From positions 1 to 64,000 of the forward strand of contig NZ_CP066786.1 in the NCBI RefSeq assembly GCF_016598595.1: a DNA stretch of 64,000 nucleotides. Direction: 5' to 3'. Positions 35,438-45,830 of the stretch are shown one piece after another. The position numbers were made by a program, and so were the translations under genes. Below the pieces are notes generated by a model. That model did not search any database and was not told where the DNA came from. It saw nothing but the letters and a program-made list of their open reading frames with translations. How positions within the stretch are numbered: the first letter of the stretch is position 1; each line of letters starts with the position of its first letter. The stretch comes from Martelella lutilitoris (lineage in GTDB: Bacteria; Pseudomonadota; Alphaproteobacteria; Rhizobiales; Rhizobiaceae).

Positions 35438-36919
35438 CTATGCCAGGTCGCCGGCGATATAGCGTTTCAGCGTTTCAGCGGTTCCGACGGCCCTCAGGCT
35501 TTCAAGCGCCGCCGAAAAGCGCCTGCGGAAGGTGTCATTGTCGGCGATCGAACCAAAGATGGCGCGTTCCTGAAGGAAGATCATCGGATCCTGCCTGCTT
35601 GCAACCGCCGCCTTGTGCAGGCGGTCCGCGCTTTCGTCGTTGAAGCGGATTTCGCGGCCGCTGTCGGACGTGCCCTCGAAGTAACGGCACCAGAGCGCGG
35701 AGACCAGTGCAAGGCCGACCACGTCTAGACCCTTCTCGAGGCGGGCGGCGGTGGAGGGCAGGATGAATTTCGGCTGACGGTTGGAGCCATCCAGCGCCAG
35801 ACGCTCGATCGTGTCGCCGATCTTCGGATTGGCGAAGCGGCGCGCGATCAGCTCGTAATAGCCGGTGAGATCGGTATCGGGCACCGGCGGCACGATCGGA
35901 ATGATCTCGTCCTTTTCGAGCTTTTCGAGAAAGGCGGCGATCAGTTCGTTTTCCATCGCCTCGTGGACAAAGTGAATGTCGAGAAGCTCGCCCGGATAGG
36001 CGATTGCCGCATGGCCGCCGTTGAGGATCCTGAGCTTCATCAGTTCGTAAGGGCTGACGTCGTCAACAAAGGTGACGCCGACCTCTTCCAGCGCCGGGCG
36101 GCCGAGCGGAAAATCATCCTCCAGCACCCATTGCTTGAAGCCCTCGCAGAAAACCGGCCAGTTGTCCTCTATGCCGTAGTCCTCGCGCGTGATGTCACGC
36201 TCGCGCTTGCCGGTCGCCGGCGTGATCCGGTCGACCATGGCATTGGGAAAAGCGACATTCTCACGGATCCAGCCGGCGAAAGCGGGATCGGAGCGTTCGG
36301 CAAGGCCCGAAACCGTGGCTTTCGTCACCGCGCCGTTATGGGGAATGTTGTCGCAGCACATCACGGTAAACGGCGGTACGCCTTCCGCGCGGCGCTTCTT
36401 GAGACCGGCGATGATCAGGCCGAAGGCCGTCTTCGGCGTATCCGGATTTTCGCCGTCCGCAACGATTGCCGGATGCGTCGGGTCGAATTTCCCGGTGGCC
36501 GGATCGATGAAATAGCCGCCTTCGGTCACCGTCAGCGAAACGATGCGGATTGCCGGGTCGGCGAGCTTCTCGATCATTGCCGCATAGTCGGGCGGCGCGA
36601 TCATGTCGATCATTGCCCCGGTGATCGTCGCTTCGCTGGCATCGGCTTCCTGGTCCACCACCGTCGTCAGGCAATCCTGCGCTGCGAGCACCTCGCGCAT
36701 TTTCGTGTCGGAGGGCATGACGCCGGCGCCGACGATCGCCCAGTCGAGATCACGGCCGGTGTTGAACAACTGGTGCAGATAGACTGCCTGATGCGCCCGG
36801 TGAAAATTGCCGACGCCGAAATGGAAAATGCCGGCGGAAAGGTTGCCGCGGTCATAGGCCGGAATGGCCGCCTTGTCCGCGTGCTGATCAAGGCTTGCGA
36901 GGTTGAGGGGCTTGGTCAT
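35438..36919 (-). CDS. mtlK: Mannitol 2-dehydrogenase (polyol dehydrogenase family)
   Basis: A 493-residue NAD-dependent long-chain polyol dehydrogenase. N-terminal FGVGNFHRAHQAVYL matches the family signature (about residues 34-48). KLRILNGGHAAIAYPGELL includes the catalytic lysine. ATG 36919 gives the normal length for MtlK; the longer reading frame upstream is not supported. Members oxidise mannitol, sorbitol or arabitol to the ketose. It follows the smoK ATPase gene in the same direction after 55 bp. Confidence 0.93.
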   Translation of the reverse strand: MTKPLNLASLDQHADKAAIPAYDRGNLSAGIFHFGVGNFHRAHQAVYLHQLFNTGRDLDWAIVGAGVMPSDTKMREVLAAQDCLTTVVDQEADASEATITGAMIDMIAPPDYAAMIEKLADPAIRIVSLTVTEGGYFIDPATGKFDPTHPAIVADGENPDTPKTAFGLIIAGLKKRRAEGVPPFTVMCCDNIPHNGAVTKATVSGLAERSDPAFAGWIRENVAFPNAMVDRITPATGKRERDITREDYGIEDNWPVFCEGFKQWVLEDDFPLGRPALEEVGVTFVDDVSPYELMKLRILNGGHAAIAYPGELLDIHFVHEAMENELIAAFLEKLEKDEIIPIVPPVPDTDLTGYYELIARRFANPKIGDTIERLALDGSNRQPKFILPSTAARLEKGLDVVGLALVSALWCRYFEGTSDSGREIRFNDESADRLHKAAVASRQDPMIFLQERAIFGSIADNDTFRRRFSAALESLRAVGTAETLKRYIAGDLA

Positions 36920-36974
36920 TGGTTCTTTTCCGCTATTGGCATTTCGGTATTCGGTTGGGACGCGCGGCCGGCTG

Positions 36975-37976
<1,002 letters not shown>

Positions 37977-37987
37977 TGGTCTTGTCC

Positions 37988-38818
37988 TTATTTAACCGCG
38001 CCGAAGGTGAGCCCGCGCACGAGCTGCTTCTGCGAAAACCAGCCGAGGATGACGATCGGCGCGATGGCCATGGTCGAGGCGGCGGAAAGCTTTGCGTAGA
38101 ACAGACCTTCCGGACTCGAATAGGAGGCGATGAAGGCTGTCAGGGGTGCTGCCTTGGAGGCCGTCAGATTGAGCGTCCAGAAGGCTTCGTTCCAGGCAAG
38201 GATGATGTTCAGAAGAAGGGTCGAGGCAATGCCCGGCACCGCCATCGGCGTCAGCACATAGATCAGCTCCTTGCCGAGCGTCGCGCCGTCCATGCGCGCG
38301 GCCTCGAGGATCTCGCCGGGGATTTCCTTGAAGTAGGTGTAGAGCATCCACACCATGATCGGCAGGTTGATCAGCATCATCACCACGATCAGGCCGATGC
38401 GGGTGTCGAGCAGGCCGAGATCGCGGAAGATGATGTAGATCGGCACCAGCACGCCAACGGCCGGCAACATCTTGGTGGAAAGCATCCAGAGCAGCACGTC
38501 CTTGGTGCGGGGCGTGGGCGAGAACGCCATCGCCCAGGCGGCCGGCACGGAGATCAGAAGACCGATCACCGTGGAGCCGAGCGAGATCGCCACCGAATTC
38601 CAGAAATGATGGAAATAGCTGGAGCGCGCCTGAACCTCCACATAGTTCTCCAGCGTCCACTGGAAGAACAGGAAGGAGGGCGGCGAGGAAACGGCCTCGC
38701 TTTCCGTCTTGAAGCTCGTCAGCACCGTCCAAAGGATGGGGAAGAAGATGAGGAGCGCAACGACCCATGCGAGAAGCGTGAAGGCCAGTTTTTTCTGCGT
38801 CGTGACCTGGCGTGCCAT
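37988..38818 (-). CDS. smoG: Sorbitol/mannitol ABC transporter, permease 2
   Basis: A 276-residue MalG-like permease. Hydrophobic segments lie near residues 12-33, 75-98, 108-130, 142-160, 185-210 and 243-262. The coupling loop is [26 protein letters not shown] 38818 fits the hydrophobic start [15 protein letters not shown]. It begins 2 nt after the stop of the partner permease. The product forms the membrane channel with SmoF. Confidence 0.92.
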   Translation of the reverse strand: MARQVTTQKKLAFTLLAWVVALLIFFPILWTVLTSFKTESEAVSSPPSFLFFQWTLENYVEVQARSSYFHHFWNSVAISLGSTVIGLLISVPAAWAMAFSPTPRTKDVLLWMLSTKMLPAVGVLVPIYIIFRDLGLLDTRIGLIVVMMLINLPIMVWMLYTYFKEIPGEILEAARMDGATLGKELIYVLTPMAVPGIASTLLLNIILAWNEAFWTLNLTASKAAPLTAFIASYSSPEGLFYAKLSAASTMAIAPIVILGWFSQKQLVRGLTFGAVK

Positions 38819-38820
38819 TG

Positions 38821-39693
38821 TCAGTCCTCCAGGTTCTTGCCGATCATCCGCACCAGGAAGATCGCAACGATGTTGGCGAGAATGACGGCGATGATGCCGC
38901 CGGCCGAAGCGCCGCCCACGTCGAACTGCAGAAGCGCCTGCATGTAGACGAGATAGGTCAGGTTGGTGCTTTCCGTCCCGGGTCCGCCATTGGTGGTCAC
39001 CAGGATTTCGGCGAAGACCGAAAGCAGGAAGATCGTCTCGATCAGCACCACCACGGTGATGGCGCGGGCCATATGCGGCAGGATGATGTAGATGAGCCGG
39101 TTCCAGGCGTTCGCGCCATCCATTTCGGCGGCTTCCTTCTGCTCTTCCGACAGCGACTGAAGCGCGGTCAGCAGAATGAGCGTGGCGAAGGGCAGCCATT
39201 GCCAGGCGACAATCAGGCTGATCGAGGTAAGCGGGATCGAGGACAGGAAGTCGATCGGCTGGATGCCGATGAAGCGCGCGAGTGACGCGAACAGACCGTT
39301 GACCGGGTTCATCAGCATGTTCTTCCACACGAGCGCCGAAACCGTCGGCATGACGAAGAAGGGCGCGATTACCAGAATGCGGACAATGCCCTGGCCGAAG
39401 ATCGGCTGGTCGAGCAAAAGCGCGAGCGCGATGCCGCCGACAACGGTGGCAAACAGCACGCCGCCGACCAGGATCAGCGTATTGCCGATCGCCTGGAAGA
39501 AGGCCGGGTCGGACAGGAAGAAGCGGTAATTCATGAAGCCGGCAAAACTCTCCGTTCCCGGCATCAGCAGATTGTACCGGAGGAAGGAGAAGTAGACGGT
39601 CATGGACAGCGGCACGATCATCCACAGCAAAAGCAGAATGACCGAGGGCGCCATCATCAGCCGCGCCGCGTTTCGGGTATGGGTCGTCGCCAT
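38821..39693 (-). CDS. smoF: Sorbitol/mannitol ABC transporter, permease 1
   Basis: A 290-residue MalF-like permease with an N-terminal membrane segment (LMMAPSVILLLLWMIVPLS, about residues 12-30) and five more. The coupling loop is EQKEAAEMDGANAWNRLIYIILP. It lies 200 bp downstream of the binding-protein gene, with two hairpins in the gap. The gap probably lowers its expression relative to the binding protein. Confidence 0.92.
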   Translation of the reverse strand: MATTHTRNAARLMMAPSVILLLLWMIVPLSMTVYFSFLRYNLLMPGTESFAGFMNYRFFLSDPAFFQAIGNTLILVGGVLFATVVGGIALALLLDQPIFGQGIVRILVIAPFFVMPTVSALVWKNMLMNPVNGLFASLARFIGIQPIDFLSSIPLTSISLIVAWQWLPFATLILLTALQSLSEEQKEAAEMDGANAWNRLIYIILPHMARAITVVVLIETIFLLSVFAEILVTTNGGPGTESTNLTYLVYMQALLQFDVGGASAGGIIAVILANIVAIFLVRMIGKNLED

Positions 39694-39789
39694 TTCGGTG
39701 TTCCCCGCTCGGTGAGGCAGGCCGGATTGGCGGCCGCGTCACATCTTCAAGGTTCCGCGCCGGTTTTTGGCCGGAATCGGAAATCAAAA

Positions 39790-39820
39790 GAGCCGCCGTC
39801 GGCAAAACGCGCGGCGGCTC
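39790..39820 (-). terminator. Attenuator-like hairpin after smoE
   Basis: On the minus strand GAGCCGCCG and CGGCGGCTC form a 9-bp stem (39790-39798 with 39812-39820), followed by TTTTGATTT. The hairpin and T-rich tail resemble an intrinsic terminator between the binding-protein and permease genes, which would give excess binding protein. Confidence 0.7.
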
Positions 39821-39850
39821 GCAAGAACAGTTCGGCAGAAAGGAAAAGGC

Positions 39851-39880
39851 GGGCGGCCGGACAACGGGTCCCGGCCGCCC
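39851..39880 (-). repeat. Second hairpin after smoE
   Basis: GGGCGGCCGG (39851-39860) pairs perfectly with CCGGCCGCCC (39871-39880) around a 10-nt loop, starting 13 nt after the smoE stop on the minus strand. It has no T-run, so protection of the smoE message from 3' decay is more likely than termination. Confidence 0.65.
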
Positions 39881-39893
39881 TCAGGAGGAAGTC

Positions 39894-41207
39894 TTATTTC
39901 GGGTAACCGGCCTTCATCATCTCACGCGAAGTGAGCTGCTGGGCGTTCGAAAGCGCCTGCTCGGCCGTGGTGTTGCCGGCAAGAGCTGCCGAGAACTGCT
40001 GACCAACCGCCGTGCCGATGCCCTGGAATTCCGGGATCGAGACGAACTGCGCACCGGTATAGGGAATGTCCTGAACCGAAGGCTTCTTGGTATCGACGGC
40101 GTTGATCGATTCCAGCGTCATCTCGGCAAAGGGGGCTGCCTTCTGGTAGTCCGGGTTCTCGTAGAGCGAGGTGCGGGTGCCGGGCGGGGCAGCGCGCCAG
40201 CCTTCTTCCTTGGCAACAAGATCGGTGTAGTGCTTGGAGGTTGCCCAGGCGACGAAGGCCTTGGCCGCATCCGCCTTCTGCGTCGAGGCCGGAATGGCGA
40301 GGTTCCACGACCACAGCCAGTTGCCGCGATTGCCGAGATCGCCCTTTTCCGGGAAAAGCGCGAAGCCGACCGAATCGGCGACCTTGGATTCATCCGGATC
40401 GGTGACGAAGGAAGCGGCGACCGTGGCGTCGATCCACATGCCGCATTTGCCCTGCTGGAACAGCGCCAGGTTTTCGTTGAAGCCGTTGGAGGAGGCGCCG
40501 GGCGGACCGTAATTGTTCATCAGGTCCAGATAGTCCGTCAGCGTCGCCTTCCATTCCGGCGTGTCGAACTGCGGCTTCCACTCCATGTCGAACCAGCGTG
40601 CGCCGTAGGAATTGGACATGGCGCCGAGGAAGGCCATGTTCTCGCCCCAGCCGGCCTTGCCGCGCAGGCAGATGCCGTAAATGCCGGCATCCTTGTCCGT
40701 CATGGCGGCGGCCGCCTTCTTGATGTCGTCCCATTTCGGCTCGGCCGGAATGGTCACGCCCGCCTTTTCGGCCAGATCCGTGCGGTACATCACCATGGCG
40801 CTTTCGCCATAGAAGGGCGCTGCATAAAGCGTGTCATCAATGGAAAGACCGCCGGCGATTGCCGGCAGAAGATCGCCCGCGTCGTAATCGGCGGGCAGAT
40901 CGTTGAGCGCCAGCAACCAGTCCTGTTTGGCCCAGATCGGCACTTCGTAATTGCCGATGGTCAGCACGTCGTACTGGCCGCTGTTGGTGGCGATGTCGGT
41001 GGTCACCCGCTGGCGCAGCACGTTTTCCTCGAGCGTGACCCACTCAAGATCGATATCGGGGTGCTGCGACGTGAAATCGTCGGTGAGCTTCTGCATGCGG
41101 ATCATGTCACCGTTGTTGACGGTGGCGATGGTCAGCGTTTCGGCCGAGGCAACGCCGGTCAGCGCCGCAAGCGAGCATGCGCCCAGAAGTATCGTGTGCA
41201 GTCTCAT
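39894..41207 (-). CDS. smoE: Sorbitol/mannitol ABC transporter, substrate-binding protein
   Basis: A 437-residue exported binding protein of solute-binding family 1. The signal peptide is MRLHTILLGACSLAALTGVASA, with cleavage before ETLTIATVNNGDM. The mature protein keeps the family features VWTLE-type helices and YGICLRGKAGWGEN. ATG 41207 follows GGGAGGAACG. It is the first gene of the transport operon and lies just after repeated ATTGCTCA motifs, which suggests control by the SorC-type regulator encoded upstream. Confidence 0.93.
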   Translation of the reverse strand: MRLHTILLGACSLAALTGVASAETLTIATVNNGDMIRMQKLTDDFTSQHPDIDLEWVTLEENVLRQRVTTDIATNSGQYDVLTIGNYEVPIWAKQDWLLALNDLPADYDAGDLLPAIAGGLSIDDTLYAAPFYGESAMVMYRTDLAEKAGVTIPAEPKWDDIKKAAAAMTDKDAGIYGICLRGKAGWGENMAFLGAMSNSYGARWFDMEWKPQFDTPEWKATLTDYLDLMNNYGPPGASSNGFNENLALFQQGKCGMWIDATVAASFVTDPDESKVADSVGFALFPEKGDLGNRGNWLWSWNLAIPASTQKADAAKAFVAWATSKHYTDLVAKEEGWRAAPPGTRTSLYENPDYQKAAPFAEMTLESINAVDTKKPSVQDIPYTGAQFVSIPEFQGIGTAVGQQFSAALAGNTTAEQALSNAQQLTSREMMKAGYPK

Positions 41208-41226
41208 ACTCGTTCCTCCCTCAGAA

Positions 41227-41296
41227 TTGAGCAATAGCTTACGATGTGAGCAATTACCCATCATTCATTGCAAAGTGTCAAGTGGGCGAATGCTCA
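41227..41296. promoter_or_regulatory. Operator region of the sorbitol/mannitol operon
   Basis: TGAGCAAT occurs at 41228-41235 and 41247-41254 on the plus strand, about two helical turns apart, and its inverse (ATGCTCA) lies at 41290-41296. On the minus strand a TTGACA hexamer (complement of 41276-41281) lies between the sites and could be the -35 of the smoE promoter. A SorC-type activator or repressor gene lies directly upstream (41416-42369), so these are good candidate binding sites. Confidence 0.55.
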
Positions 41297-41415
41297 TACT
41301 TTGGGCGGATGAAGTATCCATCTGTTTTTCAAGAAGAAATTCTCAGCATGATCGCAGCGCCACAACAGTGAATTGCTGCAGCGATGGCGACACGAGACGA
41401 CATATGTCGGAAAAA

Positions 41416-42369
41416 TTAGTCCTGCAGCAGAAAACGCGCCGCGTCCTCGTCGGTGATCAGGGCATTGATCAGGCGGCCTCGCAGCGCGCCGCGGATGGCG
41501 CGGTGCTTGGGCTTGCCGCGGGCCATGCCGAAGATGATCGTATCCTCGGTCGAGGGCAGGGGGATGCTGGCGACGCGCTGGTTGATCGGGTGATCGAGCA
41601 GCCTCCCGTCATCATTGAAAAGCCAGCCGCAGATTTCGCCGGCCGCACCGGCCGCCACAAGCTCTTCCATCTCGTCCGCGGTGAGAAAACCGTCCAGCAG
41701 CAACGGACCCCTCTGGCCAAGCTCGCCGATGCCGACAAAGGTGACGTCGGCCTTGCCGCCGAGCTCCAGCGTCGGTTTCACCAGCGGCTGGGCGTGGAAC
41801 AGGGCGCGCTCCTCCGGCGTCGACACCAGAACCGGCAGCGGCATGGGAAAGTGCCGCGCCTGGATGGCATCGGCCATCAGGAAGATGACGTTGTAATAGG
41901 CGGCCGAACCGTCGGGGCTGATATTGCCGGTGAGCGAGACGATGCGGTGTTGCGGACAGGCCATGGGCGGCAATTGCTCCACCGCCGAACGCAGCGTGCG
42001 GCCCGTGCCCATGGCAAGCACGGTCGGCTCGCTCCGCTTCAGCCAGCGTTCGATCTCGGCCGCGCCTTCCTCGGCTATGCCGGTCGGCGCCGTATCACTG
42101 TTCGGATCGCTCGGCACGACCTGCACCTGCTTCAGCCCGTAACGCTCCTGAAGCGCCGCCGAGAGCGCCATGCATTCGGCGATGGGGTGGTCGAGGCGCA
42201 CCTTGATCAGCCGCTCGGACATGGCAAGCGAGACGAGGCGCTGCGCGCTCTGGCGCGAAATTCCCATGGCGGCGGCGATCTCGTCCTGGGTGCGGCCGGC
42301 GACATAATAGAGCCAGCCGGCCCTTGCCGCCTCGTCAAGCCGTGACGTGCTGCCGGATTTTCTCGCCAT
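41416..42369 (-). CDS. SorC/DeoR-family sugar-binding transcriptional regulator
   Basis: A 317-residue regulator. The helix-turn-helix is RTQDEIAAAMGISRQSAQRLVSLAMSE (about residues 26-50), followed by the SorC sugar-binding domain with MGTGRTLRSAVEQL and VSLTGNISPDGSAAY. Such proteins sense a phosphorylated sugar or polyol. ATG 42369 was chosen because the protein starts right before the DNA-binding region; the longer frame is not supported. The position before smoEFGK-mtlK marks it as the operon regulator. Confidence 0.9.
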   Translation of the reverse strand: MARKSGSTSRLDEAARAGWLYYVAGRTQDEIAAAMGISRQSAQRLVSLAMSERLIKVRLDHPIAECMALSAALQERYGLKQVQVVPSDPNSDTAPTGIAEEGAAEIERWLKRSEPTVLAMGTGRTLRSAVEQLPPMACPQHRIVSLTGNISPDGSAAYYNVIFLMADAIQARHFPMPLPVLVSTPEERALFHAQPLVKPTLELGGKADVTFVGIGELGQRGPLLLDGFLTADEMEELVAAGAAGEICGWLFNDDGRLLDHPINQRVASIPLPSTEDTIIFGMARGKPKHRAIRGALRGRLINALITDEDAARFLLQD

Positions 42370-42543
42370 GGTCTCGTTCACCCCGCCTGGTTGACCCCTC
42401 GTCAATCTCGCGGGCCAGAATAGCCATGTCATTGCGGCCCTGCCAAGCCGGTCCTGCAAAAGCCGGTAAAATCGATTTGACGCCCCCGCCCGATCGTTGC
42501 ACGATCCCGCCCGTTCGAGGAGCATGCCAATAGCGAGGAAAAA

Positions 42544-43434
42544 ATGACAAAACGCATCGTTTTCACCGGCGGCAGCGGCAAGGCCGGCCGCGACGTGATC
42601 CCCTATCTTCTCGACAGGGGTCATGACGTCCTCAATCTCGATCTGGTCGCGCTCGATCATCCGGACGTCACGACGCTGATCACCGATCTGACCGACAGCG
42701 GCCAGGTGTTCAACGCCATGTCCATGCATTTCGGCATGGACCGCTATGAGAACGGCAAACTGCCGGAAGCACCCGACGCAGTCGTCCACTTCGCTGCCAT
42801 TCCGCGCGTGATGATCACGCCCGACAACGTCACCTACCAGACCAATGTGATCTCGACCTACAACGTCATCGAGGCGGCGATGAAGCTCGGCGTGCGCAAG
42901 GTCATCATTGCCTCCAGCGAGACCACCTATGGGGTCTGCTTCGCCGAGGGCGACCGGGATTTCCACGCCTTTCCGCTGGAAGAGGATTACGACGTCGATC
43001 CGCTCGACAGCTACGGGCTTTCCAAGGTCTGCAACGAGAAGACCGCGCGCGCCTTCGCGCTGCGCTTCGGCGCCGATATCTACGCGCTTCGGATCGGCAA
43101 TGTCATCTCGCCGGACGACTATGCCAGGTTCCCGGCCTTCCTCTCCGATCCGCCCTCGCGCAAGCGCAATGCCTGGAGCTATATCGACGCGCGCGACCTC
43201 GGCCAGATCGTCGATCTGTGCCTGAAGAAGGACGGGCTCGGCTTCGAGGTGTTCAACGCCACCAACGACACGATCACGGCCAACGAAAAGACGGTCGATT
43301 TCCTGAAGAAATACGCGCCGAACACACCGGTCACCCGGGAAATGGGCGATTACGAAGCGCCGCTTTCCAACCGCAAGATCCGCGAGGTTCTGGGGTTTGA
43401 GGAACAGCACGACTGGCGGAAATATGTGAAGTGA
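42544..43434 (+). CDS. NAD(P)-dependent epimerase/dehydratase family protein
   Basis: A 296-residue extended SDR. The cofactor motif is IVFTGGSGKAGRDV (about residues 5-18), HFAAIPRV is the structural motif and the catalytic tyrosine and lysine are in YGLSK, with SSETTYG as the serine region. It resembles uronate or aldose dehydrogenase/epimerases, but the substrate is not clear. It is divergent from the SorC gene (174 bp) and may belong to the same polyol/sugar unit. A repeat element follows it at 43455. Confidence 0.82.
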   Translation: MTKRIVFTGGSGKAGRDVIPYLLDRGHDVLNLDLVALDHPDVTTLITDLTDSGQVFNAMSMHFGMDRYENGKLPEAPDAVVHFAAIPRVMITPDNVTYQTNVISTYNVIEAAMKLGVRKVIIASSETTYGVCFAEGDRDFHAFPLEEDYDVDPLDSYGLSKVCNEKTARAFALRFGADIYALRIGNVISPDDYARFPAFLSDPPSRKRNAWSYIDARDLGQIVDLCLKKDGLGFEVFNATNDTITANEKTVDFLKKYAPNTPVTREMGDYEAPLSNRKIREVLGFEEQHDWRKYVK

Positions 43435-43454
43435 GGGCAGGGCGCTTGCCCTGA

Positions 43455-43592
43455 CAATCTCTCCCCTTGAGGGAGAGATGCTCCGACAGGGGCAGAGAGG
43501 GGTGAACCCTCTCGGGAAATTCGGAGTATGCGGCTCATGCCCTTTACCCCCCTCTGTCGCTTTCGCGACATCTCCCCCTCAAGGGGGGAGAT
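43455..43592. repeat. Bipartite palindromic intergenic repeat (copy 3)
   Basis: The left half is CAATCTCTCCCCTTGAGGG, AGAGATG, CTCCGACAGGGGCAGAGA, GGGGTGAAC. The right half is CATGCCCTTTACCCCCCTC, TGTCGCTTTCGCGACATC, TCCCCCTCAAGGGGGGAGAT. GGGGTGAA pairs with the TTTACCCC region of the other half. It is close to the copy at 18709. It lies between the epimerase gene and dnaQ, that is, at the edge of the accessory polyol block. Confidence 0.82.
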
Positions 43593-43638
43593 CGGCCAGC
43601 ACCTGATTTTGGCGACAGCCTGACCAGGCAGCCGAACT

Positions 43639-44352
43639 TCACGTTCCCGAAACGCTATGCCACAACGCCTTGTCGCCGATCTCGGCGAGCATTTTCGCGT
43701 GCGCCTCGGCCTCTTCCGCGTGGACGCGCGAGGGGAGCGGGCGGGGGCGGACGAGGGGGGGCAGCTTGCGCAAATTGCCGTCGCTGTCATATTCATCCGC
43801 CGAGCCCGCATTGACCAGGCGAAAGGCTGCCTGACGCCCGCCGGACATCTCGATATAGACCTCCGCCAGCAATTCCGCATCGAGAAGCGCGCCGTGCTTG
43901 GTGCGGTGAGCATTGTCGATCGAATAGCGCTTGCAGAGAGCGTCGAGGCTGTTGGGGCCCATCGGGTGCTTGCGCCGCGCCAGCGCCAGCGTGTCGACCA
44001 CCATCTCCTGGTCGATCGGCGGCTTGCCGAGCCGGCCGAGCTCAGCATTGATGAAGCCCATGTCGAAGGCGGCGTTGTGGGCGATCCAGCGGGCGCCGTC
44101 GAAAAAGGCCAGGAGATCGTCGACCACATCGGCAAAGACCGGCTTGTCCTTGAGGAACTCGTCCGAAATGCCATGCACCTGAAGGGCTTCCGGATGCACG
44201 GTCTTGCCGTCCGGATTGACATAGACATGGAAGGTCTTTCCAGTCGGGAAATGGTCGATCAGCTCGACGCCGCCGATCTCGATCAGCCGGTCGTCATTCT
44301 TGTCCATGCCCGTGGTTTCGGTATCGAAGATGATATCGCGCGTGACCTTCAT
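43639..44352 (-). CDS. dnaQ: DNA polymerase III epsilon subunit (proofreading exonuclease)
   Basis: A 237-residue 3'-5' exonuclease that proofreads for the replicative polymerase. The DEDDh motifs are FDTETTGMD (Exo I), HNAAFDMGFINAE (Exo II) and HRTKHGALLDAELL (Exo III). ATG 44352 was chosen over a GTG 3 nt upstream. It is 9 nt from the coaE stop, in the conserved order ppsR-maf-aroE-coaE-dnaQ. Confidence 0.95.
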   Translation of the reverse strand: MKVTRDIIFDTETTGMDKNDDRLIEIGGVELIDHFPTGKTFHVYVNPDGKTVHPEALQVHGISDEFLKDKPVFADVVDDLLAFFDGARWIAHNAAFDMGFINAELGRLGKPPIDQEMVVDTLALARRKHPMGPNSLDALCKRYSIDNAHRTKHGALLDAELLAEVYIEMSGGRQAAFRLVNAGSADEYDSDGNLRKLPPLVRPRPLPSRVHAEEAEAHAKMLAEIGDKALWHSVSGT

Positions 44353-44361
44353 CACCGCTCC

Positions 44362-44973
44362 TTAGTCTTTCTGCGCCGCGTCGTCCGCCGCCTTGTTCCT
44401 CAGCTCGGCAATGATTTGACCGACCGCCGTCCGCGCCTCGTCAATGCCGTGTCCCGTGTCGACAATATAGTCGGCCCGCGCGCGTTTTTCGCCATCGGCA
44501 AGCTGACGTTTGAGCACGGTTTCGAACTTTTCCACTGTCATATCCGGTCGCGCCAGCACACGTTCGCGCTGGATCTCGGGATCGCAGGTGACGACGAGCA
44601 CGTAATCAACGGCGCGATCGGCGCCGGTCTCGAACAGGAGGGGGATGTCGAGCACGGCGATCGGAGCCTCGTCGGCGCGCGCCTTTTCCAGGAAACGGTC
44701 GCGTTCTTCGCGCACCAGCGGATGCACGATCGCTTCGAGCTTTTCGAAATTCTCCGGCTTTCCGGCAAGCGCCTTGCTGAGGCGCGCGCGATTGATCACG
44801 CCATCTTCGGCAACGCCCGGAAAAGCAGCCTCGACCGGCGCCACGGCCCTGCCGCGATAAAGCGCGTGCACCACCTCATCGGCATTTTGCACCGGTATGC
44901 CGGCTTCGGTGAAAAAGCCCGCCGTGGTGGACTTTCCCATGCCGATCGATCCGGTGAGGCCGAGAATGATCAT
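44362..44973 (-). CDS. coaE: Dephospho-CoA kinase
   Basis: A 203-residue P-loop kinase that phosphorylates dephospho-CoA in the last step of CoA synthesis. Walker A is [12 protein letters not shown] at residues 5-16. DIPLLFETG is the typical substrate-site motif and [16 protein letters not shown] is in the expected C-terminal region. It overlaps aroE by 4 nt. Confidence 0.95.
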   Translation of the reverse strand: MIILGLTGSIGMGKSTTAGFFTEAGIPVQNADEVVHALYRGRAVAPVEAAFPGVAEDGVINRARLSKALAGKPENFEKLEAIVHPLVREERDRFLEKARADEAPIAVLDIPLLFETGADRAVDYVLVVTCDPEIQRERVLARPDMTVEKFETVLKRQLADGEKRARADYIVDTGHGIDEARTAVGQIIAELRNKAADDAAQKD

Positions 44974-45830
44974 CCGTTCGCCTCAAGATCGGCGATGATC
45001 TCGTCCCTCAGCGCGGCATCCACTTCGGGCTTCCTGCCGAACCATTTCTCAAAACCCGGCACGGCCTGGTGCAACAGCATGCCGAGCCCGTCCGCCGTCT
45101 TCAGCCCGTGCGCCTTCGCCTGTTTCAGGATCGGCGTTTCGAGCGGCACATAGACGATATCGGCTACAATGGCGTTTTCGGAGAGGAGGCCGAAGTCAAA
45201 GTCCGGCACGGCGCCGCCCTTCATGCCGAGCGACGTCGTGTTGACGAAAAGGCCGGCGCCCTTCATCACCTCGGCAAGCCGGTCCATGTCATGCGCGTCG
45301 ACCCGCTCGCCAAGCCGTGCGGCAAGTTCGGAGGCCCGCGCCAGCGTGCGGTTGACGATGTGGATGTGGGAAATGCCGCGCTGTTTCAGCGCCATGACGA
45401 TCGAGCGAGCGCTGCCGCCCGCCCCCAGCATCACGGCCTTTTCCGCATAATCCCATCCGGGATGCGCCGCGTCGAGATTGCCGGTGAAGCCGAGGCCGTC
45501 CGTGTTGGCGGCATGAACGCGTCCGTTTTCGACCCACAGCGTGTTGGCCGCGCCCAGAAGCGTGGCATTTTCATCGGCTTCATCGGCAAGCTCGAAAGCG
45601 GCCATCTTGTGGGGGATGGTGACATTGCAGCCGACGAAACCGGCTTCGCCGGAGCGCAGTCGGTCGACAAAACCCGCGATTTCCCCCGGGGCCACGTCTT
45701 CGCGCACATAGTCCCCGGAAATTCCGTATTTCTTCAGCCAGTAGCCATGAACCAGCGGCGAGCGGGACTGGGAAACGGGATGGCCGATGACGCAGGCCCG
45801 CCGCAGATGGGTTTCACGTGAATCAGTCAT
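44970..45830 (-). CDS. aroE: Shikimate dehydrogenase
   Basis: A 286-residue NADPH enzyme of aromatic amino acid synthesis. [12 protein letters not shown] binds shikimate, CNVTIPHK has the catalytic lysine, NTDGLGF has the paired aspartate, and the cofactor loop is [12 protein letters not shown] 45830 overlaps the maf stop by 8 nt. A parS-like site lies in its first codons (45810-45825), which fits a gene close to the origin. Confidence 0.94.
   Translation of the reverse strand: MTDSRETHLRRACVIGHPVSQSRSPLVHGYWLKKYGISGDYVREDVAPGEIAGFVDRLRSGEAGFVGCNVTIPHKMAAFELADEADENATLLGAANTLWVENGRVHAANTDGLGFTGNLDAAHPGWDYAEKAVMLGAGGSARSIVMALKQRGISHIHIVNRTLARASELAARLGERVDAHDMDRLAEVMKGAGLFVNTTSLGMKGGAVPDFDFGLLSENAIVADIVYVPLETPILKQAKAHGLKTADGLGMLLHQAVPGFEKWFGRKPEVDAALRDEIIADLEANG
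45810..45825. promoter_or_regulatory. parS-like site at the aroE start
   Basis: GGTTTCACGTGAATCA matches the consensus TGTTTCACGTGAAACA at 14 of 16 positions and keeps the full TTTCACGTGAA core. It lies inside the first codons of aroE, about 1.5 kb on the left of the proposed oriC. ParB could bind it, although more weakly than the perfect sites at 52254 and 54249. Confidence 0.55.
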
